Positions 26,704-36,400 of a DNA stretch of 64,000 nucleotides are shown piece after piece. A program made the translations under genes and the position numbers. Each line of letters starts with the position of its first letter. Positions within the stretch are counted from its first letter, which is position 1. Source of the stretch: Pseudomonas marincola (GTDB taxonomy: Bacteria > Pseudomonadota > Gammaproteobacteria > Pseudomonadales > Pseudomonadaceae); assembly GCF_900116605.1 (NCBI RefSeq), contig NZ_FPBC01000001.1, positions 434,001 to 498,000 on the forward strand, given 5' to 3'. The notes under the pieces are model-generated. The model saw nothing but the letters and a program-made list of their open reading frames with translations, ran no database searches and was not told the origin of the DNA.

Positions 26704-29241
26704 ATGCAATCGCGCGTGTTTCGTCCCACCACTGGTTTTGGCCTTGGCGCCACTCTTATCGGCGCCATCACCCTCAGCGGTTGCCAATCGTTTCTCGACA
26801 GTCGCTACGGCGACAGTGTTGCGCCAGACCACGGCACCTTTGCCATCAAAGGGCTGGCGCAAAATGCAGTGGTCAGGCGTAACGCGTTGGGCATGCCCCT
26901 CATCGAGACCAACACCTTCCACGACGCGCTGTTCACGATGGGTTACATACACGCCAGCGACCGCCTCAGCCAAATGGTCGGCATGCGCTTGATGGCGGAA
27001 GGTCGGCTGGCAGAAATGGTCGGCCCCGGCGCATTGGAAACAGACCGTTTGATGCGTGCTGTGAATCTGCGCAAAAGTGCCGACACGCTTTATAAAGAAG
27101 CCTCGCCACGCCTTAAGAAGTTCTTTGAGGTTTACGCCCGGGGTGTGAACGCCTACCTGTACCGCTACCGCGACAAGTTGCCGATGGATCTGGCCGAGTC
27201 TGGCTACCGTCCGGCTTATTGGAAACCGGAAGACTCTGCGCTGATTTTCAGCCTGATGAACTTCGGCCTGGCGGTGAATCTGCAGGAAGAAGTCGCCGCG
27301 CTGATCATGGCGCAGAAAGTCGGCAGCGATCAGCTCGCCTGGCTGCTGCCAACCTATCCGGACGAGCCGCTGCCGTTTGCCGAGGCCGAGAAACTCAAAG
27401 GCCTCAAGCTAAATGGCCAAATTGCCGGGTTGGCTGCGGTTGAGAATGCCGCTGGGCAATTTGCCCAACAGCACATGCTCAGCGTCGCAGCCTCCAACAA
27501 CTGGGCGATTGCGCCGCAGAACAGCCGCAGCGGCAAAAGCTTGCTGGCCAACGACACCCACTTACCTATCGCCCTGCCCTCGGCCTGGAATTTTGTGCAG
27601 ATCAACGCGCCAAAATACAAGGTCGCCGGCGTTTCCATCGCCGGTATCCCAACGGTCGTCGCCGGCTTCAATGGCTCGCTCGGCTGGGGCATGACCATGG
27701 TCATGGGCGACAATCAGGATCTGTTCCTCGAACAGATAAAACGCCAGGGCAGCGGTTTGTCCTACCTTGCGGACGGTAAATGGGTGCCAGCGCAGGAGCG
27801 CAAGGAAACCTTTTTTATCAAGGGTGAGCGGCCGATTCGTGAAACCATTTACGAGACCCGCCACGGCGTACTGTTGAACTCGGTTCTGGGCGAGCGGAAA
27901 AATCCGCTGCAACCCCTGCAGGTTCAGTCGGGTTATGGCTTGGCGCTGAAAACCACCCAGTTCGAAGCGGACAAGAGCCTTGATGCCTTCTTCGACTTGT
28001 CGCGGGCGCAGAATGTCGATCAAGCCTTCGAGGCTGCCCGAGAAATTCGCGCCACCCCGTTGAATATGGTGTTTGCCGACTCCCAGCACATTGGCTGGCA
28101 AGTCACCGGTCGCTTCCCCAACCGCCTTGCAGGCCAGGGCCTGATTCCCTCGCCGGGCTGGAACAGCCAATATGAGTGGGACGGTTTCGCCGAACCGATG
28201 CTGCATCCATATGATCAGGATCCGCCGCAGGGCTGGCTGGGCACCGCCAACCAGCGCACAGTGCCACGCGGTTACGGCATGCAGCTGTCCAACTCCTGGT
28301 ATTACCCGGAGCGTGCCGAGCGCATGGCTGAAATGGCGGCGAGCGGCAAGCACGACACGCAAAGCATGATCCGCATGCAATACGACCAGAAGTCCAACTT
28401 CGTCGCTAAATTGCAGGCCATGTTCACCGCCCCCGGCATGGCAGAGTCACTGCAAGGTGCGATATCTGCATTGCCAGCAGCCGAGCGCAGTAAAGCCAAG
28501 GAAGCACTGAAAAGGCTGATGGCGTTCGATGGCAACCTGACCGCCACCTCCGCTGATGCGGCGCTTTACGAGAGTTTCCTGCAAGAAAGTGCCAGGCAGA
28601 TATTCCTCGATCAACTCGGCCCATTGAACAGCCCGGCCTGGACGGCGCTGGTCGAGACCGCCAACAGTTCCTACTCGGCGCAGGCAGATCACCTGCTCGG
28701 CCGCGATGACAGCCCGTTCTGGGATGACATCAGCACCGCGCAAAAAGAAACCAAACCACAGATTCTGGCGCGCAGCCTCGCCGCATCTGTTACCTCGCTG
28801 GAAAGCGCACTGCGCAGTAATCGCAGCAACTGGCAATGGGGCAAACTGCACCAATACCAGTGGCTGAGCGATGCCAGCAAAATGGCGCCGAACATGAGCG
28901 CCAGCCAGCGCGCCAATATCAACTCGATCAAGAGTTATCTGGACCGCGGCCCTTATCCGGCCGGTGGCGACCACACCACCCTGAACGTGTCGGCGTACCG
29001 CTGGGGACAGGATTTTGATACCTGGCTGATTCCGGCCATGCGCATCATTGTCGACTTTGGTCGCGACGAGCCGTTCATTGGTCTCAACAGTTCCGGCCAG
29101 TCCGGGAACCCGGCAAGCGATCACTACGCCGACGGCATTGATGCCTGGCTCAAAGGCGGATATGTGAGCTTCCCTTTCAAATCGCAGAACGTCGACAAGG
29201 TCTACGGCAATAAACGTTTGATGCTGACACCGAGCCGCTAA
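26704..29241 (+). CDS. quiP: Acyl-homoserine lactone acylase QuiP-like (penicillin acylase family)
   Basis: This is an 845-residue Ntn-hydrolase precursor. The N-terminus has a signal with an LSGC lipobox, suggesting lipidation. The alpha-chain is followed by the autocleavage site and beta-chain nucleophile Ser264 in [20 protein letters not shown]. Further conserved blocks are [40 protein letters not shown] and, near the end, [19 protein letters not shown]. QuiP hydrolyses the amide of long-chain AHL signals and so degrades quorum signals in the periplasm. The length matches P. aeruginosa QuiP (about 847) and the neighbourhood is similar, both from memory. AAGGAG precedes ATG at 26704. Confidence 0.88.
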   Translation: MQSRVFRPTTGFGLGATLIGAITLSGCQSFLDSRYGDSVAPDHGTFAIKGLAQNAVVRRNALGMPLIETNTFHDALFTMGYIHASDRLSQMVGMRLMAEGRLAEMVGPGALETDRLMRAVNLRKSADTLYKEASPRLKKFFEVYARGVNAYLYRYRDKLPMDLAESGYRPAYWKPEDSALIFSLMNFGLAVNLQEEVAALIMAQKVGSDQLAWLLPTYPDEPLPFAEAEKLKGLKLNGQIAGLAAVENAAGQFAQQHMLSVAASNNWAIAPQNSRSGKSLLANDTHLPIALPSAWNFVQINAPKYKVAGVSIAGIPTVVAGFNGSLGWGMTMVMGDNQDLFLEQIKRQGSGLSYLADGKWVPAQERKETFFIKGERPIRETIYETRHGVLLNSVLGERKNPLQPLQVQSGYGLALKTTQFEADKSLDAFFDLSRAQNVDQAFEAAREIRATPLNMVFADSQHIGWQVTGRFPNRLAGQGLIPSPGWNSQYEWDGFAEPMLHPYDQDPPQGWLGTANQRTVPRGYGMQLSNSWYYPERAERMAEMAASGKHDTQSMIRMQYDQKSNFVAKLQAMFTAPGMAESLQGAISALPAAERSKAKEALKRLMAFDGNLTATSADAALYESFLQESARQIFLDQLGPLNSPAWTALVETANSSYSAQADHLLGRDDSPFWDDISTAQKETKPQILARSLAASVTSLESALRSNRSNWQWGKLHQYQWLSDASKMAPNMSASQRANINSIKSYLDRGPYPAGGDHTTLNVSAYRWGQDFDTWLIPAMRIIVDFGRDEPFIGLNSSGQSGNPASDHYADGIDAWLKGGYVSFPFKSQNVDKVYGNKRLMLTPSR

Positions 29242-29282
29242 TGACCGTTCGTCGGCTTTTGAGTAACCGACTGTGAACCTTT

Positions 29283-29321
29283 TATGGAGTTAGCCACTCA
29301 GAGATAGTGGACTTACTCCAT
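29283..29321. other. Imperfect inverted repeat downstream of quiP
   Basis: Arms TATGGAGTTAGCCACT and AGTGGACTTACTCCATA flank a 7-nt loop. It precedes the terminator at 29333-29360 and could be a 3' stabilising hairpin or an operator-like dyad. Confidence 0.45.
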
Positions 29322-29332
29322 AGATCATCGTT

Positions 29333-29360
29333 TAGGGCGCTTTATAGCGCCCTTTCTTTT
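29333..29360 (+). terminator. Rho-independent terminator of quiP
   Basis: AGGGCGCTTTATAGCGCCCT hairpin followed by TTCTTTT, about 90 nt after the quiP stop. Confidence 0.8.
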
Positions 29361-29749
29361 GCCCCGAATTTACCCAGGCAGCCCTCCAGCCCCCTGCTCG
29401 CGGCCATTCAACGCCTGCATGCGCCTGCACATAATTAAATCCGGCCTCCGCCCATTGAGTCGACAAACCCTGCGACAATGGGCAGCACCTTTGATTGATC
29501 AATAATTTGAACTTTCAATGAGGCGCCGGGCTCTATGGGCAGCCAGACATATCCCCTATCTTTTATAGGCTTATTCTCGCCCGGCGGGACGCATCTGCCT
29601 GTTATCGAAAAATCTGGCAACTCATTTAAATAGTCTCAGAGGGCCACTGGATTTCTGACCAACGGCTACACTGTTCTCATCGTCTACTTTAAAGACGCGC
29701 TCATCTCACGTTGTATGGCCCCTGCTCAGCCACTTAGAAAGGAACTCAT
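29361..29749. other. Intergenic region between quiP and the AI-2E permease
   Basis: About 390 bp without a convincing gene. A 61-codon frame on the minus strand (29435-29620) starts with TTG, has no ribosome site and no recognised similarity, so it may be a remnant. The promoter of the downstream export cluster should lie in the right half, but I could not define it. Confidence 0.4.
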
Positions 29750-30871
29750 ATGTCGCTCACTCCGCCACCAGACCTGCAATTCTCGCGAAACTTACTGGAT
29801 ACATTTATCCGCGCTGCGCTGATCGCCATTCTGGTTTACGGCTGCTATCAGGTTTTCCATCCGTTTCTGGGCATGATGCTCTGGGCACTGATTCTGGGCG
29901 TAACACTGTATCCGCTGCAGGGCATGATCAAGGCGCGCTTGGGCAATCACGATGGTCGCGCCGCATCCTTGCTCGTGGTGCTGGCAATTGCTGTGCTGCT
30001 GGTTCCGGTGTACTTCCTTGGCACATCACTCACCGAGTCTGTGCAAGCCGCCATCGAGACGGTGAAGAGTGGCACTGTGCATATTCCCGCACCGCCCGCT
30101 TCGGTTGAAGAATGGCCGCTGATTGGTAAATCGCTGTATAGCTTTTGGGCCAATGCAGCGTCGGATCTGACCAGCGTGCTGCAGAGCCTCGCCCCTCACC
30201 TGAAAGGTTTCACTCTGGGTTTACTGAGTAAGCTGGCCGGCGTGGGCGCAGGTTTTCTGGTCTTCATCGGTTCGCTGATCATTGCCGGCATCATGATGGC
30301 TTATGGCGAAAGCGGCCACAGAAGCGCTGTGCGCATTGCCGACCGTATTATCGGCCCAGACCGTAGTCATAGCTTTATCACCCTGTGCACCGCCACCATT
30401 CGTGCCGTGGCGCAAGGCGTGATTGGTATTGCCTTCATTCAGATGGTGGTGATTGGCATAGGCTTCGTGGTGATGGGTATTCCGGGCGCGGGCTTGCTGG
30501 CCATGGTTGTGTTGTTGCTGGGCATCATGCAGTTGCCGGTCCCTCTGCTGACCATTCCGGTAATCGCCTTTGTGTTCTTCACCGAAGGCACCTCGCTGGC
30601 CACTATCATCTTCGCCATTTACACCTTTATCGGCGGCTTGCTGGATAACATCCTCAAGCCAATGTTGCTTGGCCGGGGTGTCGATGTACCGATGCCGGTG
30701 ATTCTGATCGGCGCATTGGGCGGCATGCTTGCAGGCGGCATCATCGGCCTGTTCATTGGCCCGGTTGTGCTGGCCGTTGGCTACAAGTTGTTCTGGCAGT
30801 GGATTGATGCTGGCCAGACGGCGACGCCGACGATTGTTGAAGCCGAAAGCGTTAAGCAGGATGCGCAGTAA
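29750..30871 (+). CDS. AI-2E family transporter (YdiK/PerM-like)
   Basis: This is a 373-residue inner-membrane protein with about eight hydrophobic segments. MLWALILGVTLYPLQGMIKA, GVIGIAFIQMVVIGIGFVVM and IGGLLDNILKPMLLGRGVDV are typical of the AI-2E exporter family (TqsA, YdiK, PerM). Substrates are known for few members. GAAAGGA precedes ATG at 29750. Its last 11 nt overlap the start of the outer membrane factor gene, so it appears to head a coupled export operon. Confidence 0.92.
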   Translation: MSLTPPPDLQFSRNLLDTFIRAALIAILVYGCYQVFHPFLGMMLWALILGVTLYPLQGMIKARLGNHDGRAASLLVVLAIAVLLVPVYFLGTSLTESVQAAIETVKSGTVHIPAPPASVEEWPLIGKSLYSFWANAASDLTSVLQSLAPHLKGFTLGLLSKLAGVGAGFLVFIGSLIIAGIMMAYGESGHRSAVRIADRIIGPDRSHSFITLCTATIRAVAQGVIGIAFIQMVVIGIGFVVMGIPGAGLLAMVVLLLGIMQLPVPLLTIPVIAFVFFTEGTSLATIIFAIYTFIGGLLDNILKPMLLGRGVDVPMPVILIGALGGMLAGGIIGLFIGPVVLAVGYKLFWQWIDAGQTATPTIVEAESVKQDAQ

Positions 30872-32411
30872 GCGCATCAAGTCAGCGCTCACTGGACCCA
30901 CCCGATTTACCCTGCCGCTGCTGTATGGCTGTGTACTCTCGGGCTGTGTCCAGCTTGGCCCTGATTTCACATCGCCTACCGAGCCCTGGGTCGATGGCTG
31001 GAGCAGTCAGTCGATCAGCGCGGTCACCGACCATCAGCCGCAGGCCGCCAATGTGCAATGGTGGTCGGCGTTTGACGACCCGTTGCTCGACCGCCTTATC
31101 AGCGAGGCCGATGCGCACAACTCCAGCCTGCGCATTGCCGGCCTGAGCATTCTTGAATCACGCGCGCGCCTGGGCATCGCTCAGGCGGGTCGCCTGCCGC
31201 AAGCCCGAATCGCCAGTGCCGATGCGTTCTACGTAGACCGCAATCAGTCTGGTGGCAGCAACCCGCAAGACAGTCACTTCGCCCAATACAGCGCCGGTGT
31301 TGATGTTGGCTGGGAGCTGGACTTCTGGGGTCGTTACAGCCGCGCCATCGAGTCATCCAACGCCGCCTATTTTGCCGCCCAGGCCAATTATCAGGACTTA
31401 CTGGTATTGCTTCGCGCGCAGGTGGCCACCAATTACTTTGCCCTGCGCACCGCCGAGGCTCGCCTGCGGATTGCCCGGGACAACGCCGAACGGCAAAAGC
31501 GCAGCTATGAAATCACGGAGCGCTTGTTCAAAAGCGGCAACAGCGCCGAGCTGGACCTGCAACAAGCCAAGAGCCAATACCTGGGAACCTTGAGCAGCAT
31601 CCCCGACTTCGAAGCGCAGGTGGCCAGCACGCGCAATGCACTGGCCGTATTGATTGGCCGGCCGCCCAGTGATCTACCTGAGCTAGCCGAACAGACCGGT
31701 TTGATTCCACTGGTCGATAGCGCCGCAATCAATGAAGTACCGGCGAACCTGCTGCTGCGTCGCCCGGATATTCGCGCCGCACAGTGGCAAGTTGCAGCGC
31801 AGTCGGCATTGGTTGGCGTCGCCGAAACCGACCTGTATCCCTCGCTGACCCTGCTCGGCACTATTGGCTGGTCGGCAAGCTCGCTGAGCGCGGCCTCCGA
31901 CAGCCTGACACTGGGCGCCGGTCCCAGCTTGAGCTGGAATATTTTTGACCAAGGCCTGCTGCGCAATAACGTGCGCGTGCAAGACGCCCGCCTACAGCAG
32001 TTGATCGTGGCCTACCGCGACAGCGTGCGCCAAGCCGCTCGCGAGGCCGACGACGCCGCAACCGGCCTGATCAAATCGCTGGAGCGCGAACGTATTCTGC
32101 ATGAAGCCGCCGCCGCAGCCGAACGCTCGCTGGAGCTTGCCACCGCGCAATACCGCGAGGGTTATTCCGACTTCCAGCGTGTCCTCGACGCACAACGGGC
32201 GCTGGCCAGTCAGCAAGACAGCTATTTGCTCAGCCGCAGCGCCGCCGTGAGCAATCTGATCAGCCTGTACAAGTCGCTCGGCGGCGGCTGGCAGAACCAG
32301 CAACCGCTGATAGATGACGCCACTCGCGAACAAATGTCGCAACGCACCGACTGGGGCGATCTGCTGGATGAAAGCAGCCCCACCTCCAATAAGGCCCAAG
32401 CCAATGACTGA
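30861..32411 (+). CDS. NodT family outer membrane efflux lipoprotein (TolC-like)
   Basis: This is a 516-residue outer-membrane factor. ATG at 30861 lies inside the end of the upstream gene; the signal has lipobox LSGC (CVLSGCVQLGPDFTSP). QLGPDFTSPTEPWVDGW is the NodT/OprM N-terminal signature. Two OEP repeats follow, with ASTRNALAVLIGRPPSDLPE and LLRRPDIRAAQWQVAAQSAL. It forms the trimeric outer membrane channel for the adaptor encoded next, with which it overlaps by 8 nt. Transported compounds are unknown. Confidence 0.93.
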   Translation: MRSKRIKSALTGPTRFTLPLLYGCVLSGCVQLGPDFTSPTEPWVDGWSSQSISAVTDHQPQAANVQWWSAFDDPLLDRLISEADAHNSSLRIAGLSILESRARLGIAQAGRLPQARIASADAFYVDRNQSGGSNPQDSHFAQYSAGVDVGWELDFWGRYSRAIESSNAAYFAAQANYQDLLVLLRAQVATNYFALRTAEARLRIARDNAERQKRSYEITERLFKSGNSAELDLQQAKSQYLGTLSSIPDFEAQVASTRNALAVLIGRPPSDLPELAEQTGLIPLVDSAAINEVPANLLLRRPDIRAAQWQVAAQSALVGVAETDLYPSLTLLGTIGWSASSLSAASDSLTLGAGPSLSWNIFDQGLLRNNVRVQDARLQQLIVAYRDSVRQAAREADDAATGLIKSLERERILHEAAAAAERSLELATAQYREGYSDFQRVLDAQRALASQQDSYLLSRSAAVSNLISLYKSLGGGWQNQQPLIDDATREQMSQRTDWGDLLDESSPTSNKAQAND

Positions 32412-33534
32412 ATCTCAACAGCGCGTGGAGCAACCCGCCACCGAGCCCGCAGCCGCCCAGGCGCCAGATCCGAGCCGTAAAGGCGTACTGATTGTCGGCG
32501 TGCTGATCATTGTCAGCCTGATCTGGTATTTGCTCGCCGATCGCTTCACGCCTTACACCCAGCAAGCCCGGGTGCAGGCTTATATCGTTGCCGTAGCGCC
32601 AGAAGTTGCCGGACGTGTTACGCAAGTGGCCATCCGCAACAACCAGACGGTCGAGAAAGGCCAGTTGCTGTTCAAAATCGATCCTCAGCCCTACCAGATC
32701 GCCCTTGACCGAGCCCTTGCCGATCAAGCCAACGTACGCACTCAAGTCGGCGCGAGTACCGCCGGCATCGATTCGGCACTGGCCTCGTTGCGCGCTGCGC
32801 AGGCCAATGAACTCAAAGCCCGACAGGACCGCGACCGTTTGGAGCGTTTGTACCGCGAAGACGCCGGAACCATCTCTCTGCGCCGCCTGGAAATCTCCCG
32901 CGCAACGCTTGAGCAATCGACCAGTCAGGTTGCCGCCGCACGTGCCGAAGTCCAGCGCGCTCGCGAGCAGGAAGGCGGCAGCGGCGATGACAACGCCAAA
33001 CTGCGCAGCGCCGCCAGCGCGGTCGAAAAAGCCCGTCTCGACCTGAGCAAGACCGAGGTGCACGCCAACTCGGCAGGCTTGATCACAGACCTGCGCATCG
33101 ATGTCGGCCAGTTTGCCGCCGCCGGTGCCGCGCAAATGACCCTGATCGCCTTGAATGACGTGTGGATCAGCGCAGACATGACCGAAAACAACCTCGGTCA
33201 TATGCAAACCGGCACACCCGTCTCCATCGTGCTCGACTCCATGCCCGGGCACGTATTGAGCGGCAAAGTGCGCAGCATCGGTTACGGCGTCAGCGTCAGC
33301 CAGAGCACTCCGCCAGGCGCCCTGCCGACAGTGCAGAATAGCCGCGACTGGCTGCGCGCCGCCCAGCGTTTCCCGGTGATTGTCGGAATAGACGAAGGCC
33401 AGTTGGACAACTATGAAGGCTTGCGCGTTGGCGGTCAGGCCGAGGTAATGGCCTTTCCAATGGAAGGCAACCCGCTGAACCTGCTCGGGCACGCATTCCT
33501 GCGTTTCATGAGCTGGCTCTCCTACGCATACTGA
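32404..33534 (+). CDS. HlyD/EmrA family periplasmic adaptor
   Basis: This is a 376-residue membrane fusion protein. One N-terminal membrane helix (GVLIVGVLIIVSLIWYLLA) is followed by the lipoyl half VAPEVAGRVTQVAIRNNQTV, a coiled-coil hairpin (about 110-220) and the barrel domain with TDLRIDVGQFAAAGAAQMTL. ATG at 32404 overlaps the outer membrane factor stop by 8 nt, and its own stop overlaps the next start. It links the inner-membrane DUF2955 protein to the NodT-type channel. This AaeA-like pairing is known for aromatic acid or drug export; substrate here is unknown. Confidence 0.92.
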   Translation: MTESQQRVEQPATEPAAAQAPDPSRKGVLIVGVLIIVSLIWYLLADRFTPYTQQARVQAYIVAVAPEVAGRVTQVAIRNNQTVEKGQLLFKIDPQPYQIALDRALADQANVRTQVGASTAGIDSALASLRAAQANELKARQDRDRLERLYREDAGTISLRRLEISRATLEQSTSQVAAARAEVQRAREQEGGSGDDNAKLRSAASAVEKARLDLSKTEVHANSAGLITDLRIDVGQFAAAGAAQMTLIALNDVWISADMTENNLGHMQTGTPVSIVLDSMPGHVLSGKVRSIGYGVSVSQSTPPGALPTVQNSRDWLRAAQRFPVIVGIDEGQLDNYEGLRVGGQAEVMAFPMEGNPLNLLGHAFLRFMSWLSYAY

Positions 33535-34571
33535 TGAACAGCACAACTGTCGATCCACGTCCGCGGCGCGCTTTACGCGTCGCGGTCGGTACAGCACTGT
33601 CGCTGGCCGTGAGCTTTTCGCTAGCCCTGCCACTGCCGTTTCTGGCGCCCATGTTAACCCTGTTTCTGCTGGTCATGCGTAACCAGCCACTGCCGCTTAA
33701 GGGCGGCATCGCGCTGGCTGTTGTGGTGGCGCTTACGACCAGCAGCGGCTTGCTGGTGACGCCGCTGCTGCAGTATTACCCCTTAAGCGGTGTGCTGGTT
33801 ATCGCCCTCAGCCTGTTTGGCTGTTTTCACTACGCCTTGCGCGGCGGCAACAACCTGCTGTCGACTTTCGTGGTGATCGGTCTGACGATGATCGCTGCCG
33901 CAGGCGCCACCTCGTTCGCATTGGCGCTGATGGTCATCGAAGGGCTAATAAAGAGCGTTCTGGTGACAACCATTATGGTGATGATCAGCCACTGGCTGTT
34001 CCCCGAGCCGAAAGGCCTGCCAGCCCCCGCTCCCCCGGCGAAATCGACGCCCGATGAAGCTAAGTGGATTGCCTTGCGCGCCGCCCTGGTGGTGATGCCA
34101 TCGTTTCTGATGGCCCTGATTGATCCGGCCAGCTACATGCCGCTGATTATGAAATCAGTCAACTTGGGCCAGCAGGTGTGCATTACCAGTTCACGCAATG
34201 CCGGTCGCGAGATAATCGGCTCGACCCTGCTAGGCGGTTTGCTGGCTATCGGGTTCTGGACGCTGCTGAGCATCCTGCCGCACATCTGGATGTTTTTTAT
34301 TCTCACTCTGTTCTTCATTCTGCTGCTGGCCCGTCGCCTATACCGCCTGGTGCAGAACACCCTGTCACCGAGTTTCTGGCTCAACACCGCCAGCACCATG
34401 ATCATCCTGCTTGGCCAATCGGTGCAGGACAGCGCTACCGGCAAGGATGTTTACACCGCGTTTGCCGTCCGCATGGGCCTGTTTACCGCCGTTACGCTGT
34501 ATGCCTGCGCCGCCATCTACGTGATTGACAGCCGCCGCATGCATCGCCTGAAAAACCAACTTTCCGGATAA
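33534..34571 (+). CDS. DUF2955 membrane protein (FUSC/AaeB-like export component)
   Basis: This is a 345-residue protein with about ten hydrophobic helices in two sets separated by a short Pro-rich loop (PAPAPPAKSTPDEAKW). The first half, RVAVGTALSLAVSFSLALPL, and PLIMKSVNLGQQVCITSSRN in the second half match DUF2955 proteins, which resemble FUSC/AaeB transporters without the large cytoplasmic domain. Its start overlaps the adaptor stop (TGATGA). It is the likely inner-membrane pump of the three-part exporter. The assignment is by family resemblance and context. Confidence 0.87.
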   Translation: MNSTTVDPRPRRALRVAVGTALSLAVSFSLALPLPFLAPMLTLFLLVMRNQPLPLKGGIALAVVVALTTSSGLLVTPLLQYYPLSGVLVIALSLFGCFHYALRGGNNLLSTFVVIGLTMIAAAGATSFALALMVIEGLIKSVLVTTIMVMISHWLFPEPKGLPAPAPPAKSTPDEAKWIALRAALVVMPSFLMALIDPASYMPLIMKSVNLGQQVCITSSRNAGREIIGSTLLGGLLAIGFWTLLSILPHIWMFFILTLFFILLLARRLYRLVQNTLSPSFWLNTASTMIILLGQSVQDSATGKDVYTAFAVRMGLFTAVTLYACAAIYVIDSRRMHRLKNQLSG

Positions 34572-34577
34572 CCCGAA

Positions 34578-35024
34578 ATGCTTATGAACCTACTTGTTGG
34601 TATCCCCGTGATGCTGATCTGCCTGATATTCCAGGCGATATTCGTTGCCTTGTGCTTGCGTGCCTACATCACTCATCGCAAAAAAATCATCGATCTCGAA
34701 AGGCCATTCGTTAACAATATCGTGTTGCTGTCACTGATCATGATCCTGATGCTGGTCGGCAACTTCGTGCAGATGGCCATCTGGGCGCAGGTATTTATCT
34801 GGCTCGGAGAGTTCAGTGACTTCACCACCGCGCTGTACCACTCCGGGGTGAATTTCGCGACGTTGGGCTACGGCGATATCGTCATGTCCGAACAATGGCG
34901 CCTGCTCGGCCCACTGGAGGCCTCCAACGGTATCCTGATGTTTGGTGTATCGACCTCGGTGATGACCGCCGCCGTCATGGACATCATCAAACAGTCTCTG
35001 GGCAGGGCCAACTTCCCTTTATAA
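34578..35024 (+). CDS. Two-TM ion channel-like protein (K+ channel filter)
   Basis: This is a 148-residue protein with three hydrophobic segments. The last pair frames a pore loop, GVNFATLGYGDIV, with the potassium-channel-like selectivity sequence TLGYGD. No C-terminal RCK/TrkA-N domain is present, so it is a minimal channel of the Ion_trans_2 type. It starts 6 nt after the DUF2955 gene and is probably the last gene of the export operon. Why a channel would be coexpressed with an exporter is not clear. Confidence 0.85.
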   Translation: MLMNLLVGIPVMLICLIFQAIFVALCLRAYITHRKKIIDLERPFVNNIVLLSLIMILMLVGNFVQMAIWAQVFIWLGEFSDFTTALYHSGVNFATLGYGDIVMSEQWRLLGPLEASNGILMFGVSTSVMTAAVMDIIKQSLGRANFPL

Positions 35025-35069
35025 GGCGCTCTGAGTCGCGGAAGAACTCGCACTCCATTCATCCCGGTG

Positions 35070-35096
35070 GATGGGTAGAGCCAAGCGAAACCCGTC
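35070..35096. repeat. Single copy of a short Pseudomonas-type palindromic repeat
   Basis: GATGGGT (35070) pairs with ACCCGTC (ending 35096) around AGAGCCAAGCGA. It resembles the common GGATGGGT-type intergenic repeats of pseudomonads. Low complexity of evidence; a chance hairpin is possible. Confidence 0.35.
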
Positions 35097-35192
35097 GCGC
35101 GATAGCTGGTTTTACCAGCAACGAGACTATCGATTCAAAAACGGCTGCGCTCACGGCAAGGTTGGTTCTAGAAGTCCGTAAACTGCGCGCAC

Positions 35193-35221
35193 AAAAAAGC
35201 CGAGCAAATGCTCGGCTTTTT
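35193..35221. terminator. Bidirectional rho-independent terminator
   Basis: AAAAAAGCCGAGC-AAAT-GCTCGGCTTTTT has an A-run before and T-run after the stem, so it serves both the channel gene (plus) and dcd (minus), which converge here. Confidence 0.9.
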
Positions 35222-35237
35222 GCATTGCAGCGCGGGA

Positions 35238-35804
35238 TCAGGCTTTTGGCAGGGTAACGCCCTGCTGGCCCTGATACTTGCCGCCACGGTCTTTATAAGA
35301 GACTTCGCAGGCCTCGTCAGACTCAAGGAACAACATCTGCGCCACACCTTCGTTGGCGTAAATCTTTGCTGGCAGCGTCGTGGTGTTGGAGAACTCCAGC
35401 GTCACGTGACCTTCCCACTCAGGTTCCAGCGGGGTGACGTTGACGATAATCCCACAACGCGCGTAAGTGCTTTTACCCAGGCAGATAGTCAGTACGTTGC
35501 GCGGAATGCGGAAGTACTCAACCGTGCGCGCCAGTGCAAATGAGTTTGGCGGGATGATGCAAACATCACTTTTAACGTCAACAAAACTTTTTTCATCAAA
35601 GTTTTTAGGGTCGACCGTTGCCGAGTTGATGTTGGTAAAAACTTTGAATTCATCTGCGCAACGCACGTCGTAGCCGTAGCTCGAAACGCCGTAGGAGATC
35701 AGCCGCTCGCTGCCTTCAGTCCGTACCTGGCGCTCGACAAACGGCTCTATCATGCCGTTTTCCTGGGCCATGCGGCGAATCCACTTATCCGATTTGATGC
35801 TCAT
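35238..35804 (-). CDS. dcd: dCTP deaminase
   Basis: This 188-residue enzyme deaminates dCTP to dUTP in pyrimidine deoxynucleotide synthesis. The sequence opens [20 protein letters not shown] and contains [34 protein letters not shown] with the catalytic Glu in the [11 protein letters not shown] block, and a C-terminal [13 protein letters not shown] that closes over the nucleotide. Length matches bacterial Dcd. It is a single gene on the minus strand sharing a bidirectional terminator at its 3' end. Confidence 0.98.
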   Translation of the reverse strand: MSIKSDKWIRRMAQENGMIEPFVERQVRTEGSERLISYGVSSYGYDVRCADEFKVFTNINSATVDPKNFDEKSFVDVKSDVCIIPPNSFALARTVEYFRIPRNVLTICLGKSTYARCGIIVNVTPLEPEWEGHVTLEFSNTTTLPAKIYANEGVAQMLFLESDEACEVSYKDRGGKYQGQQGVTLPKA

Positions 35805-35951
35805 GGCTGATGTCCTGAATGAGGTTATGAATGAACAATGCGCGCATCTTACCGGTGCTTGCCTTGAGGTTCAAAGTCTGTTGACGAGTGTCGCCATTGG
35901 CCGGTTATTTCGCGCCATCAGTCAATAAATAACAGAAAGGTGCACAGAGCA

Positions 35952-35981
35952 TTCGCTCTTAGCGCAAAAAAGGGGTATGGT
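35952..35981 (+). promoter_or_regulatory. Possible cold-shock gene promoter
   Basis: TTCGCT (35952-35957), 18 nt, then TATGGT (35976-35981) could be a sigma70 promoter. Transcription from here would give a leader of about 140 nt before the csp ATG at 36129, as is common for cold-inducible csp mRNAs. The match is weak. Confidence 0.3.
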
Positions 35982-36128
35982 GCTTCCACTGTGCTGCATG
36001 TGTCACCGCGAATCGCTACTTGATGCCTAGATTTCGATCCAAACATCGTCCGACTCCTAGTACTCGTTGCACTCAGTCCCGGCCTGGTTTTTTCCAGGGC
36101 TGTAATTACTTTTGTTAGGAGATTTCAC

Positions 36129-36338
36129 ATGTCTAATCGTCAAACTGGCACCGTTAAGTGGTTCAACGATGAGAAAGGCTACGGCTTCATCACTCCACAA
36201 TCTGGTGATGACCTGTTCGTACACTTCAAAGCTATCCAGAGCGATGGCTTCAAGAGCCTGAAAGAAGGCCAGCAAGTGACTTTCGTGGCCACCCGTGGTC
36301 AGAAAGGCATGCAAGCTGAGGAAGTACAAGTTATCTAA
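36129..36338 (+). CDS. CspA family cold-shock protein
   Basis: This is a 69-residue single cold-shock domain protein. RNP1 (KGYGFI) and RNP2 (DLFVHF) are intact in [19 protein letters not shown] and [19 protein letters not shown]. It binds single-stranded RNA and DNA and acts as an RNA chaperone. The ATG follows TTAGGAG. A long untranslated leader and a strong terminator (36353-36382) frame it as a single-gene transcript. It may be cold-inducible or constitutive; the sequence does not decide this. Confidence 0.95.
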   Translation: MSNRQTGTVKWFNDEKGYGFITPQSGDDLFVHFKAIQSDGFKSLKEGQQVTFVATRGQKGMQAEEVQVI

Positions 36339-36352
36339 CTTGTCCTCCCTAT

Positions 36353-36382
36353 AAAAAACCCCGCTTCGGCGGGGTTTTTTTA
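36353..36382 (+). terminator. Rho-independent terminator of csp gene
   Basis: CCCCGC-TTCG-GCGGGG stem with UUCG-type tetraloop, followed by seven T, 15 nt after the csp stop. Confidence 0.92.
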
Positions 36383-36400
36383 TACCTGCAGTAAACCTAA

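Noticed and set aside
29435..29620. 61-codon minus-strand frame between quiP and the AI-2E permease
   Set aside because: TTG start, no ribosome site and no recognised family; kept only as a possible remnant in the intergenic note.
32260..33633. 457-codon minus-strand frame opposite the HlyD-type adaptor gene
   Set aside because: Antisense to a well-supported adaptor gene in a tightly overlapping operon.
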